The position numbers and the translations under genes are program-made. The notes below the pieces were generated by a model. The model worked only from the letters and a program-made list of their open reading frames with translations. It was not told where the DNA came from and did not search any database. From assembly GCA_024639625.1 (NCBI GenBank), contig JAHEIA010000030.1, positions 1 to 12,355 on the forward strand: a stretch of DNA of 12,355 nt, given 5' to 3'. Positions within the stretch are counted from its first letter, which is position 1. Every line of letters starts with the position of its first letter. Shown here one piece after another: positions 1 through 6,900 of this stretch. This DNA is from Chromatiales bacterium (GTDB lineage: Bacteria > Pseudomonadota > Gammaproteobacteria > Chromatiales > Chromatiaceae).

Positions 1-339
1 CACTTGGTCGAAGCACGCAGAGGCGAAGGGCAGCCGCGAGGCGTCGCCTCTCACCAGGGTCGCCACGCCGGATGCGACTTCCGGGGCGAGATGCCGCCCC
101 GCCGCCCAAAGGTGAGCCTCGCTCAGGTCGATCCCCGTAAGCTCGAGCCCCTCCCGTCGCCGGGCGATGAACTTGAGTTCGGCGCCGACTCCACAGCCGA
201 GTTCAAGCAAGCGGCCGGTGGCCGGAAGATCGAGGCCGGCAAAGACATTCGGCGCCAGCACCCCCGCCTGACTGATCAACCGTTGCTGCTCCTCGCGCGA
301 GAAGCCGTGTATGTAGCTGGTTTCCAACCCTGCGAACAC
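1..339 (-). CDS. Class I SAM-dependent methyltransferase, N-terminal part (partial at window edge)
   Basis: The reading frame runs leftward from a GTG at 339-337 and is still open at base 1, giving 113 residues of a longer protein. An in-frame TAG lies four codons before the GTG and there is no in-frame ATG, so GTG (or the TTG four codons later) is the likely start; the ribosome site is weak (CGGGA). Seen: motif I LLELGCGVGAE at about residues 45-55, then LTGIDLS about 14 residues further on (acidic residue that binds the SAM ribose), then GDASRLPF and FDQV, the usual order of the Rossmann fold in Methyltransf_11/UbiE-like enzymes. The substrate-determining C-terminal half lies outside the window, so the substrate cannot be told. 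The gene is divergent from the nuclease gene at 443 and shares a 103-bp intergenic region with it. The family call is secure; the role is unknown. Confidence 0.85.
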   Translation of the reverse strand, partial: MFAGLETSYIHGFSREEQQRLISQAGVLAPNVFAGLDLPATGRLLELGCGVGAELKFIARRREGLELTGIDLSEAHLWAAGRHLAPEVASGVATLVRGDASRLPFASACFDQV

Positions 340-357
340 ATCCCGATTCTGCTAAAC

Positions 358-386
358 GGTGTCATTTTCGCACGGAACATGACACC
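358..386. promoter_or_regulatory. 29-nt imperfect palindrome, candidate operator between divergent genes
   Basis: GGTGTCAT (358-365) and ATGACACC (379-386) are perfect 8-bp inverted arms. After one mismatch the symmetry continues with TTC (367-369) against GAA (375-377), leaving a 5-nt centre, so 11 of 12 arm positions pair. It lies 19 bp upstream of the methyltransferase start on the minus strand and 22 bp upstream of the -35 box proposed for the nuclease gene. There is no U tract, so it is not an intrinsic terminator. A dimeric repressor or activator site is the simplest reading; an RNA hairpin in the methyltransferase leader is possible. The cognate regulator is unknown. Confidence 0.5.
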
Positions 387-394
387 ACGGGCAC

Positions 395-423
395 CGCGCG
401 CGAGTGGTTTGCCAGCGCGCGCG
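395..423. repeat. GC-rich hairpin upstream of the nuclease gene
   Basis: CGCGCGCG (395-402) and CGCGCGCG (416-423) flank an inner TGG-TTTG-CCA stem-loop (405-414), with unpaired AG on the left and G on the right. The right arm falls in the spacer between the proposed -35 (409-414) and -10 (431-436). Alternating CG steps favour cruciform or Z-DNA structure in principle; no function is shown. There is no T tract. Confidence 0.35.
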
Positions 424-436
424 CCATGCATAGAAT
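409..436 (+). promoter_or_regulatory. Sigma70-like promoter for the nuclease gene
   Basis: TTGCCA at 409-414 matches TTGACA at 5 of 6 bases and TAGAAT at 431-436 matches TATAAT at 5 of 6, with a 16-bp spacer. The expected start of transcription, 6-8 bases after the -10, falls at about 442-444, on the ATG at 443. The transcript would then be leaderless or nearly so. Confidence 0.5.
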
Positions 437-442
437 AGGGAC

Positions 443-931
443 ATGAAGATTCATCGGCTACTGATATGCTACGTGCTGCTGCTCTTTCTGGCTTTCATTT
501 CCGAGGCTGTGGCAGCGCCGCAGGGAATGGCTTCGGAGTTTACCGCCGAGGTGCGCCGGATCCTCGACGGAGACACCTTCTCGGCGCGAGCAGACGGGCG
601 GAGCTTCCTCGTACGCCTCGCGCGCATCGACGCACCCCAGGAAGACCAGCCTTACGGACGCAATGCGCGCCGGGCTCTGGAAAAGCTGATCAAAGGCAGA
701 AGCGTGCAGATTCTGCCGATCGAGGTTGACCAAGAAGGTCGCATCCTAGCCAAGGTTTCCTTCTACGGCACGCAGGATCTTAGCGCAGTCGTGGTCGAGC
801 AGGGTTTCGCCTGGGTCGCACCAGGACACCGCGACGATCCTGACCTGATCGGTTTGGAATCGGAGGCGCGCAGGACCCACCGGGGACTCTGGGCCGATAC
901 CCAGGGGCCGATCCCGCCCTGGGAGTGGTAA
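443..931 (+). CDS. Exported staphylococcal-nuclease-like (thermonuclease fold) protein
   Basis: The 162-residue product begins with a signal peptide: MKIHR, a hydrophobic core at residues 6-20, and a likely cleavage after AVA (residues 22-24). It should therefore act in the periplasm or outside the cell. The mature part is an SNase (OB-fold) domain: GDTF at 43-46 (calcium-side Asp), VRLARIDAP at 57-65 with R58 and D63 in the places of S. aureus Arg35 and Asp40, and DQEGR at 96-100 with R100 in the place of Arg87. The terminal GLW motif is at 148-150. The position of the catalytic Glu43 is Gln66 (DAPQ rather than DAPE), which could lower activity or change mechanism. The gene has only a GGG two bases before ATG, but a promoter that would place the transcript start at the ATG. 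It stands alone. Family membership is firm; nuclease activity is inferred. Confidence 0.9.
   Translation: MKIHRLLICYVLLLFLAFISEAVAAPQGMASEFTAEVRRILDGDTFSARADGRSFLVRLARIDAPQEDQPYGRNARRALEKLIKGRSVQILPIEVDQEGRILAKVSFYGTQDLSAVVVEQGFAWVAPGHRDDPDLIGLESEARRTHRGLWADTQGPIPPWEW
900..923. repeat. Inverted repeat at the 3' end of the nuclease gene
   Basis: CCCAGGG (900-906) and CCCTGGG (917-923) are perfect 7-bp inverted arms with a 10-nt loop, ending eight bases before the end of the stop codon. No T run follows, so it is a weak candidate for a transcript-end or mRNA-stabilising hairpin and could simply be coding-sequence coincidence. Confidence 0.3.
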
Positions 932-1066
932 CGGTGTAGCCCACCAAGCACAACCGCCTTCGATGCTCGGGATCCCCCGAAGAGCGACACCCTTGGCGTT
1001 GCGGCCACCGGCAGAAATTTTTCGCTAGCCCACGGGCTGTAGCTACGAGTCGAGGCGGAAAGCCGT

Positions 1067-1072
1067 TATACT
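1067..1072 (+). promoter_or_regulatory. Candidate -10 box for the phospholipid methyltransferase gene
   Basis: TATACT matches TATAAT at 5 of 6 positions and lies 50 bases before the chosen ATG in a gene-free stretch. I see no good -35 hexamer at 16-18 bases upstream, so this would need an activator or is fortuitous. Confidence 0.3.
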
Positions 1073-1122
1073 CTGCGGCCTTCGTCCGATTCTGCAGCAA
1101 ACCATTGCGGGGAAAGCGCCCC

Positions 1123-1764
1123 ATGCGCGACACCTTGAGTTTCTTCCATGAGTTCGTTCGCAATCCAACCGCCACTGGAGCCATTGCCCCGAGTAGCCGG
1201 CAGCTCGCATTGGCCATGGTCGAGGCCCTTCGCCCAATGCAGAGCGGCCATGTCCTGGTGGAACTGGGTGCCGGCACCGGCAGCTTCACCCGAATCTTGC
1301 GCCATACGCTTCCGGAGAATCCGGTGGTGGCCTGCGAGTTCAACCAAGTATTCGCCCGCTTGCTGCGGCGGCGTCATCCGGACGTGGAGGTAATCGAAGG
1401 CTGCGCCAGCGAGATCGCAGTACAGCTCGGCCGCCTGTCGGTCGAACGCGACCGGATCGCGGGCATCATCAGTGGCCTGCCTTTGCTATCCCTGCCCGAG
1501 CACAAGGTACGCGACATCCTGCTCGCCATTGCTGAAGTTCTACCGGTCAACCGATCTTTCGTCCAGTTCACTTATTTGCCCTGGCTCTGGCGGGACCTCG
1601 AAACGCCGGGGCTCGAGCTGGAGTATCGGCGTTGGGTATGGCGAAACCTGCCGCCCGCGACACTTTTGGTGTTTAGAAAATCTGCCGACAGGGACCCGAT
1701 ATTAGCCTGCCCCTCCCGGCCGGACGATGCGTTAGCCGAAGGTTCGCGGCAACAGTGCTACTAA
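1123..1764 (+). CDS. PmtA-like phospholipid (phosphatidylethanolamine) N-methyltransferase
   Basis: The 213-residue soluble or peripheral enzyme is predicted to transfer methyl groups from SAM to phosphatidylethanolamine at the inner membrane, the route to methylated lipids and phosphatidylcholine. Seen: an N-terminal FFHEFVRNPTATGAIAPSS stretch (residues 7-25), typical of this COG3963-type family; motif I VELGAGTGSFT at 47-57; CEF at 71-73 as the acidic post-I position; ISGLPLLSLP at 116-125; FTYLP at 149-153; and WVWRNLPPATLLVFRK at 171-186. I chose ATG 1123 because GGGGA lies nine bases upstream; a TTG at 1105 would add six residues. The last ~27 residues after LLVFRK look poorly conserved. 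The fold also resembles rRNA adenine dimethylases, but the GAIAPSS and SGLP motifs favour the lipid enzyme. The gene stands alone. Confidence 0.75.
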   Translation: MRDTLSFFHEFVRNPTATGAIAPSSRQLALAMVEALRPMQSGHVLVELGAGTGSFTRILRHTLPENPVVACEFNQVFARLLRRRHPDVEVIEGCASEIAVQLGRLSVERDRIAGIISGLPLLSLPEHKVRDILLAIAEVLPVNRSFVQFTYLPWLWRDLETPGLELEYRRWVWRNLPPATLLVFRKSADRDPILACPSRPDDALAEGSRQQCY

Positions 1765-1819
1765 CCCGAGCCCTAACAAAACCACATTCAGAGCCCCACA
1801 GATGGCCAGGCTCGGTGTT

Positions 1820-1860
1820 GCGCCGGCTTACCATAGGGTTGACTATGGCGGCGCCGGCGC
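1820..1860. repeat. Compound 41-nt palindrome
   Basis: The outer arms GCGCCGGC (1820-1827) and GCCGGCGC (1853-1860) are perfect 8-bp complements. The inner arms CCATAG (1831-1836) and CTATGG (1843-1848) are perfect 6-bp complements around a 6-nt GGTTGA loop. The two stems are separated by an internal loop (TTA against CGGC). It starts 56 bases after the methyltransferase stop codon. There is no T tract, so it is not a classical terminator; a Rho-protecting or mRNA-end hairpin or a protein site are the alternatives. Confidence 0.5.
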
Positions 1861-2113
1861 TCCTAGCAGGCTGACCGCCCAGCGACTCGCTGAGTGAGGC
1901 CTTGTTTGGGCGCGGATTAGTAACTGCGGTTTCGCGGCTCCCAAGGTTGTTCCACAGAGCCGACCAGCACGGGCTTCATCAGCCGCAACCAAGTACGCTA
2001 GCCACTCCACTCCCCGAGCCCCGCAGACCATCCGGTACAACGCCCGCCATCCGCCCTTGATCTGTTCAGGTGCTATTCAGGGAGCATGCTGCAATCTATC
2101 CGCAAGCAGACAC

Positions 2114-2119
2114 AAGGAG
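2114..2119 (+). promoter_or_regulatory. Strong ribosome binding site deciding the glycine-zipper start
   Basis: AAGGAG lies six bases before ATG 2126. It selects that ATG, which opens a clean signal peptide, over the TTG at 2057 in the same frame. Confidence 0.85.
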
Positions 2120-2125
2120 CGGAAG

Positions 2126-2485
2126 ATGAAGAAAAAGATGCTGACCTCTAGTTTATTCCTGGCGGTCGCGCTGGCAACCGGACCGGCAGTCGCACAGAAC
2201 CACAGCGCCCAAGCGGCCCTCGGCGCAGGCCTGGGTGGGGCTCTCGGCGCCTATATCGGCTCCGAGGTCGACGGGCGCGGAGGGGCGATTGTGGGGGGTG
2301 CGCTCGGCGCCGCAGCCGGAGCGGCCATCGCGACACCGCGCTACTACGAGCACTCTCGGGTGGTTGTCCGGGAGGTCTATCGGCCACGCCCGCGAGCCCA
2401 TTATCGACCGGGGTGGGATCACTACCATGATCACCCGGAGAGGTCCTTTTGTCCGCCAGGGCAGGCGAAGAAGGGCCGCTGCTGA
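2126..2485 (+). CDS. Secreted glycine-zipper domain protein
   Basis: The 119-residue product has a signal peptide (MKKK, hydrophobic core 6-18, cleavage predicted after AVA at residues 21-23), so it acts in the envelope. Residues 33-69 are two glycine-zipper segments (GAGLGGALGAYIG and GGAIVGGALGAAAGAAIA) joined by a short EVDGRG turn, the pattern of small outer-membrane or periplasmic zipper proteins that insert into or associate with membranes. The tail, 72-105, is rich in Arg, Tyr, Pro and His (possible metal or polyanion binding, inferred only), and the protein ends with CPPGQAKKGRC, a terminal motif shared by many small exported proteobacterial proteins. The two cysteines (109 and 119) could form a disulfide. 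It is monocistronic, with an intrinsic terminator 43 bases downstream. The biochemical role is unknown. Confidence 0.8.
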   Translation: MKKKMLTSSLFLAVALATGPAVAQNHSAQAALGAGLGGALGAYIGSEVDGRGGAIVGGALGAAAGAAIATPRYYEHSRVVVREVYRPRPRAHYRPGWDHYHDHPERSFCPPGQAKKGRC

Positions 2486-2527
2486 TCGCAACGGCGCTGT
2501 GCACCCGTCGCCCTATGGATGCGGCAT

Positions 2528-2574
2528 ACGGGGTGGGCCATTCTGACCCTCCGGTACCCACCCCGTTTTTTTTT
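2528..2574 (+). terminator. Intrinsic terminator after the glycine-zipper gene
   Basis: CGGGGTGGG (2529-2537) pairs perfectly with CCCACCCCG (2557-2565), nine GC-rich pairs, with one more A-T pair possible at 2528/2566, a 19-nt loop, and an uninterrupted run of nine T at 2566-2574. It separates this gene from the efflux operon. Confidence 0.93.
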
Positions 2575-2725
2575 GCACCGAGACCTCGCGCGGGCCGAGC
2601 ACGCGGCCTCCGGGACAAGAGGAACCGGTGCGCAGCGAAGCTCGGTTCGTATCCGCTATTCCCAAACCCCGAGATCCCTCCGACAAGCCACCCGGTTGCC
2701 GATACAAGGCTGCTCCGGGGGGTTG
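2575..2725. other. Gene-free spacer upstream of the efflux promoter
   Basis: Between the terminator and the pump promoter I see no gene. The pump-adaptor frame stays open upstream from 2628, but that part has no family features; the lipoprotein signal starts at 2769. A short inverted repeat GGCCG/CGGCC (2593-2597, 2604-2608) is the only structure noted. Confidence 0.4.
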
Positions 2726-2738
2726 TGTATATAATACA
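2726..2738 (+). promoter_or_regulatory. Consensus -10 box inside an inverted repeat: efflux promoter and candidate operator
   Basis: TATAAT at 2730-2735 is a perfect -10 hexamer in otherwise GC-rich DNA, 33 bases before the adaptor ATG. It lies inside TGTAT-ATA-ATACA (2726-2738), a perfect 5-bp inverted repeat with a 3-bp centre. No good -35 occurs at normal spacing (AGGCTG at 2707-2712). An operator covering the -10 fits repression, as in many TetR-controlled RND pumps; no regulator gene is in the window, so this is inference. Confidence 0.5.
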
Positions 2739-2768
2739 GGAATCCCTCTAGCGTCAGGACGTTTTGCC

Positions 2769-3884
2769 ATGAACCCCAAGACCGCAATTTTCGTCTTTGC
2801 ACTGCCGCTGGTCCCTCTTCTGACAGGCTGCGAGAAGGAAACACCCCCCGCGGCGGTGGACAGCTCCCGTCCGGTCAAGACCTTGGTCGTGCAGCTCCCG
2901 GAGTCCGGAGGGGTGCGAAGTTTTCCCGCCCGCATCGATGCCAACCGCAAGGTGGATCTGGCATTTCGCGTTCCCGGCACCGTACAGGAGCTTCGCGTAC
3001 GCGAGGCGGAACGTGTCAAAGAAGACGACGTCATTGCGGAGTTGGATCCCAAGGATTATCAGATCGTGGTCAACGATCGCCAGGCGAGTTTCGATAATGC
3101 GCAAAACAATTTCCAACGCGCAAAGAAACTGATCGATAAGGGTCATATCTCGCAGATGGACTACGATCGCCTGGAAGCCGAATTCAAGAACACCCGGGCA
3201 GCGTTGGAAGCGGCCCGGCAGGACCTGGAGTACACGGTGCTGCGAGCACCCTTCGCCGGCGTAGTCGCGCGGCGTTACATCCAGCGCTTCCAGGAGGTTC
3301 AGGCCAAGGAGCCCATCATCGCCCTGCACGACGTCGAAAAGATCGAGGTCAAGTTCGATGTGCCGGAAATGATCATCCGCCGGTTGCGCGCACACACCGA
3401 CAGGGACCGGCGGGCCGCCGAAGACATCAAAGTGTACGCGTCCTTCGAGAATATCCCTGACAAACACTTTTCCCTGCAATTCAAGGAAGCTGCCACCAAG
3501 GCGGACCCCAAGACCCAGACCTTCGAAGTGACCTACACGATGGGCCAGCTGACGAACGCCACCATACTCCCTGGAATGACCGCGACAGTAACCGTGGACA
3601 TGGCCCAACTCGCAGTAGAAGGGCCGGCGTTCACTGTACCGGTGAGCGCAGTAGTCGGGGACTACAAACTGGACCCCCGGGTATGGGTGGTCGATTCGCA
3701 AACCATGACGGTGGAGCCCCGACCGGTGGAGGTGGGCCGCATGCAGGGCGACGAGATCGAGGTCAGCGAAGGCATCGAGGCCGGGGACCGCCTGGTCATC
3801 GCCGGCGTTCCCTTTCTGGTGGAGGGGATGAAGGTTACCCTGCTGCCCGACCTGGAGCAGGCTGAAGCCCGCCCAGGCGAATAA
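2769..3884 (+). CDS. RND efflux periplasmic adaptor (membrane fusion) lipoprotein
   Basis: The 371-residue adaptor should link the inner-membrane pump encoded next to an outer-membrane channel. Seen: a lipoprotein signal with lipobox LLTGC (Cys21, followed by Glu rather than Asp, so not the Lol-avoidance signal); a first lipoyl half at about 60-95 (FRVPGTVQELRV, then V..DDVIAELDP); an alpha-helical coiled hairpin at about 98-155; the second lipoyl half with LRAPFAGVVARR at 158-169; a beta-barrel domain at about 190-285 containing the family motif LPGMTATV at 267-274; and the membrane-proximal domain to the end. I start at ATG 2769, with AGGA nine bases upstream, because it opens the lipoprotein signal; the frame is open further upstream. 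Length is normal for AcrA-like adaptors. It is cotranscribed with the pump, 44 bases apart. The substrate is unknown. Confidence 0.92.
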   Translation: MNPKTAIFVFALPLVPLLTGCEKETPPAAVDSSRPVKTLVVQLPESGGVRSFPARIDANRKVDLAFRVPGTVQELRVREAERVKEDDVIAELDPKDYQIVVNDRQASFDNAQNNFQRAKKLIDKGHISQMDYDRLEAEFKNTRAALEAARQDLEYTVLRAPFAGVVARRYIQRFQEVQAKEPIIALHDVEKIEVKFDVPEMIIRRLRAHTDRDRRAAEDIKVYASFENIPDKHFSLQFKEAATKADPKTQTFEVTYTMGQLTNATILPGMTATVTVDMAQLAVEGPAFTVPVSAVVGDYKLDPRVWVVDSQTMTVEPRPVEVGRMQGDEIEVSEGIEAGDRLVIAGVPFLVEGMKVTLLPDLEQAEARPGE

Positions 3885-3928
3885 ACCCATCCGCAGCCCA
3901 TCCAAACAGGGGATCGCGCAGGCAGCTC

Positions 3929-6900
3929 ATGAATATCGGCGAATTTTCTGTCAAGAACAAGGTGACCTCTTGGCTGCTGGTCATCATCATGGTGGGCGGC
4001 GGCATCTGGGGCTTCGAAGAGATGGGCAAACTCGAGGACCCTGCCTTTACCATCAAACTGGCGAAGATCATCACCCTCTACCCCGGGGCGACCGCGCAAC
4101 AGGTGCAGGACGAGGTGACCTACCACATCGAGGATGCCATCCAGCGCATGGAGCAGGTGCGTCACATCAAGATGTCTATCTCCAGACCGGGCATGTCCGA
4201 CATTCAGATCGAATTCAAGGACAAATATCGGGCCCGCGACTTCCCCAACATCTACGACGAACTGCGGCGCAAGATCGCAGACATGAAAGACGAACTTCCC
4301 CCGGGCGCGGGCGACCCGATGATCATCGACGAGTTCGGTGACGTCTATGGCGTCTACGTAGCGCTATCCGGCGAGGGCTACAGCTGGCGCGACCTCTGGG
4401 ACTTCGCCGACCAGTTCAAGCGCCAGCTGGTTCTGGTGCCCGGGGTGCGCAAGGTCTCCATCGGCGGAGAGCAAGACGAAGTGGTATACGTGGAGGTGTC
4501 CCGCTCGCGCCTCGGCGAACTGGGCATCTCTGTGGAGTCCATCGCCCAGATACTCCAATCGCAAAACGTGGTGGCGGACGCCGGCAGCGTGCTGGTGGGC
4601 GACGAATACCTGCGCATCGAACCCACCGGAGAGTTCACCTCGGTCAAGGCCATTGGTGACGTCCTGATCAGCTCCGACGAAAAAAAATTGGTCTACCTGA
4701 AGGACATAGCCAACATTATCCGCGCCTACAAGGAGGTGCCGAACCAACTCTACTACGTCAACGGCAAGCCTTCCTTGACCCTCGGCATTTCCATGCAAGC
4801 CGGCGAAAACGTGGTGGCGGTCGGCGATCGACTGGCGCAGCGCATCCAGGAGCTGATGCCCATGGTCCCGGCGGGCATGGAGCTCACCTCGATCTACAAT
4901 CAGCCGCTGGAGGTGGACAAATCGGTCGGCGGTTTTCTGGTCAGCGTAGGTCAGGCGGTAGCCATCGTGATCATCGTGCTGCTGTTGTTCATGGGACTGC
5001 GCACCGGCATCATCATCGGGGCGGTTCTGTTGATCACAGTATCCGGCACCCTGTTGCTCATGCACCTCAACGGCATCGAGCTGCAGCGCATCTCGCTCGG
5101 CGCCCTGGTGATCGCCCTGGGGATGCTGGTGGACAACGCCATCGTGGTGGCCGAGGGCATGCTGGTGCGCATGCAGGCCGGCATGCAGGCAGCCCAGGCA
5201 GCGCGCGAGGCGGTGGGAAAGACCATCTGGGCGCTGCTCGGCGGCACCGTGATCGGCATCCTCGCCTTCTCTGCCATCGGGCTGTCGCCAGACTCCACGG
5301 GCGAGTTCGCCAACTCCCTATTCTACGTCATTCTCTACTCTCTGCTGCTGTCCTGGGTCACAGGCATCAGCACCACGCCGCTGCTCTGCGCCCTGTTGCT
5401 CAAGCCGGGTAAACCAGGCGAAGAGGAGCAAAAGGACCCCTATGCCGGCCTCGCTTTCCGAATGTACCGTGGAATTCTCGACAAGGCCCTTCGCCTGCGC
5501 TATCTGACCGTGGGCGTCGTGATCGCATTGTTCGTTGTTGCTGTTATCGGCTTCGGAAGCGTCAAACAGGCCTTCTTTCCGGAATCCAATACGCCCTTGT
5601 TCTTCGTGGATATTTGGGAGATCGAGGGCACCGACATCCGTAAGACCCGGGAAGACACCCTCAAGGTCAGCGAGTTCCTGCGCAGCCTCGAGGGCGTGGA
5701 ACAGACATCCACCATCATCGGCGGCCCGCATCAGCGCTTTACGCTGGTCTACGATCCCAAGGAGATCGCCCCAGCCTATTCCCAGATCATCGTGCAGACC
5801 GACACCCGGGAGCGCATTGCAGAGGTATGGGACAAGGTACAGGTCTATCTGGACGACGAGATGCCCTGGACCGACCCGATATTGAAATCCTTACGCATCG
5901 GGCCGGGCCGTGACAGCAAGATCGAGGCCCGCTTCCACGGACCCGAGCCAGCGGTGCTTCGTCAGCTCTCGGAGCAGGCCCAGGCGATCATGCGCGCAGA
6001 CCCCGAGGCGAAGGAGATTCGCGACGACTGGCGCCAGCCGGTGAAGCTGGTACGGCCGATCTTCAACGAACAGGTGGGGCGCCAACTTGGAATCACGCGG
6101 GAGGATCTTTCGTCCGCGTTGGAATACGCCTTCGAAGGGACTCCGGTGGGTCTGTACAGAGATGGTATCCGGGTCCTGCCGATCCTCGCCCGGGCCCCCG
6201 CGGACGAGCGTGGCGACGTGGGCAACCTTCGGGATATCCAGGTATGGAGCCCGGCCTTCCAGCGGGCGGTGCCGGTAACCCAGGTAATCAGCGGCGTGGA
6301 GACCGTGTGGGAGAATACGGTGATCCGCTCGCGCGACCGCCAGCAGACCATCATCGCCTCCTGCAACCCAACCGGGGAATTAGCGACCCCTCTGTTCCAG
6401 CGCCTGCGTACGCAGATCGAGGCCATGGAGCTGCCACCGGGCTACAGCCTGTCCTGGGGCGGCGAGTATGAAGACTCCGCCCGCGCCCAGGGCGCGTTGG
6501 CCAGCGCCTTACCCGGCGGTTTCCTCCTGATGATCCTGACCAGCATCCTGCTGTTCGGCAAGGTGCGCCAGCCGCTTATCATCTGGCTCACAGTGCCGCT
6601 GGCGGCGGTGGGCATCACCGCCGGCCTGCTGGCTTTTAACGCTGCCTTCGACTTCATGTCCCTGCTCGGCGCTCTTTCCCTGGTGGGGTTATTGATCAAA
6701 AACGCCATCGTGCTGATCGAGGAGATCGACCAGCAGATCGAGGAAGGCAAACCGCACTACGCCGCCATCCTGGATTCGGGTGTCAGCCGCCTGCGGCCAG
6801 TGGTACTGGCTGCCGCCACTACCATCCTTGGCCTGATTCCCCTGCTGCAGGACGTATTCTTCGTCAACATGTCCATCACCATCATGGCCGGACTCGGCTT

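Larger units (their letters stand above)
1765..2125. other. Gene-free, inverted-repeat-rich intergenic region
   Basis: I find no credible gene in these 361 bases; the only notable frame (minus, 1843-2040) lacks family features and a clear ribosome site. The region holds several inverted repeats: CCGAGCC (1766-1772) with GGCTCGG (1809-1815); the compound palindrome at 1820-1860; CGCCCA (1876-1881) with TGGGCG (1907-1912), which encloses ACTC/GAGT (1885-1888/1892-1895). A direct repeat of TTCAGG (2065-2070, 2076-2081) with an 11-bp period precedes the glycine-zipper gene. It could be the 3' end of the upstream transcript, a structured RNA, or a decayed gene. Confidence 0.5.

Noticed and set aside
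4..438. Plus-strand frame of 144 codons at the left end
   Set aside because: It overlaps the methyltransferase on the other strand, which shows clear SAM motifs; this frame has none.
1027..1043. AGCCC-AC-GGGCT hairpin as a terminator of the nuclease gene
   Set aside because: The T-rich stretch lies before, not after, the stem, so the order is wrong for plus-strand termination.
1839..1844. TTGACT as a -35 box for a promoter in the 1765-2125 region
   Set aside because: It lies in the loop and arm of the 1820-1860 palindrome and no -10 follows at 16-18 bases.
1843..2040. Minus-strand frame of 65 codons in the gene-free stretch
   Set aside because: No ribosome site, no family features, and it overlaps the inverted repeats; could be a decayed fragment but I cannot support a gene.
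2754..3905. Long minus-strand open frame (383 codons) opposite the adaptor gene
   Set aside because: It is rich in His, Asp and Leu with no domain, membrane or signal pattern, and lies wholly over a well-supported adaptor gene; typical antisense shadow of GC-rich codon use.
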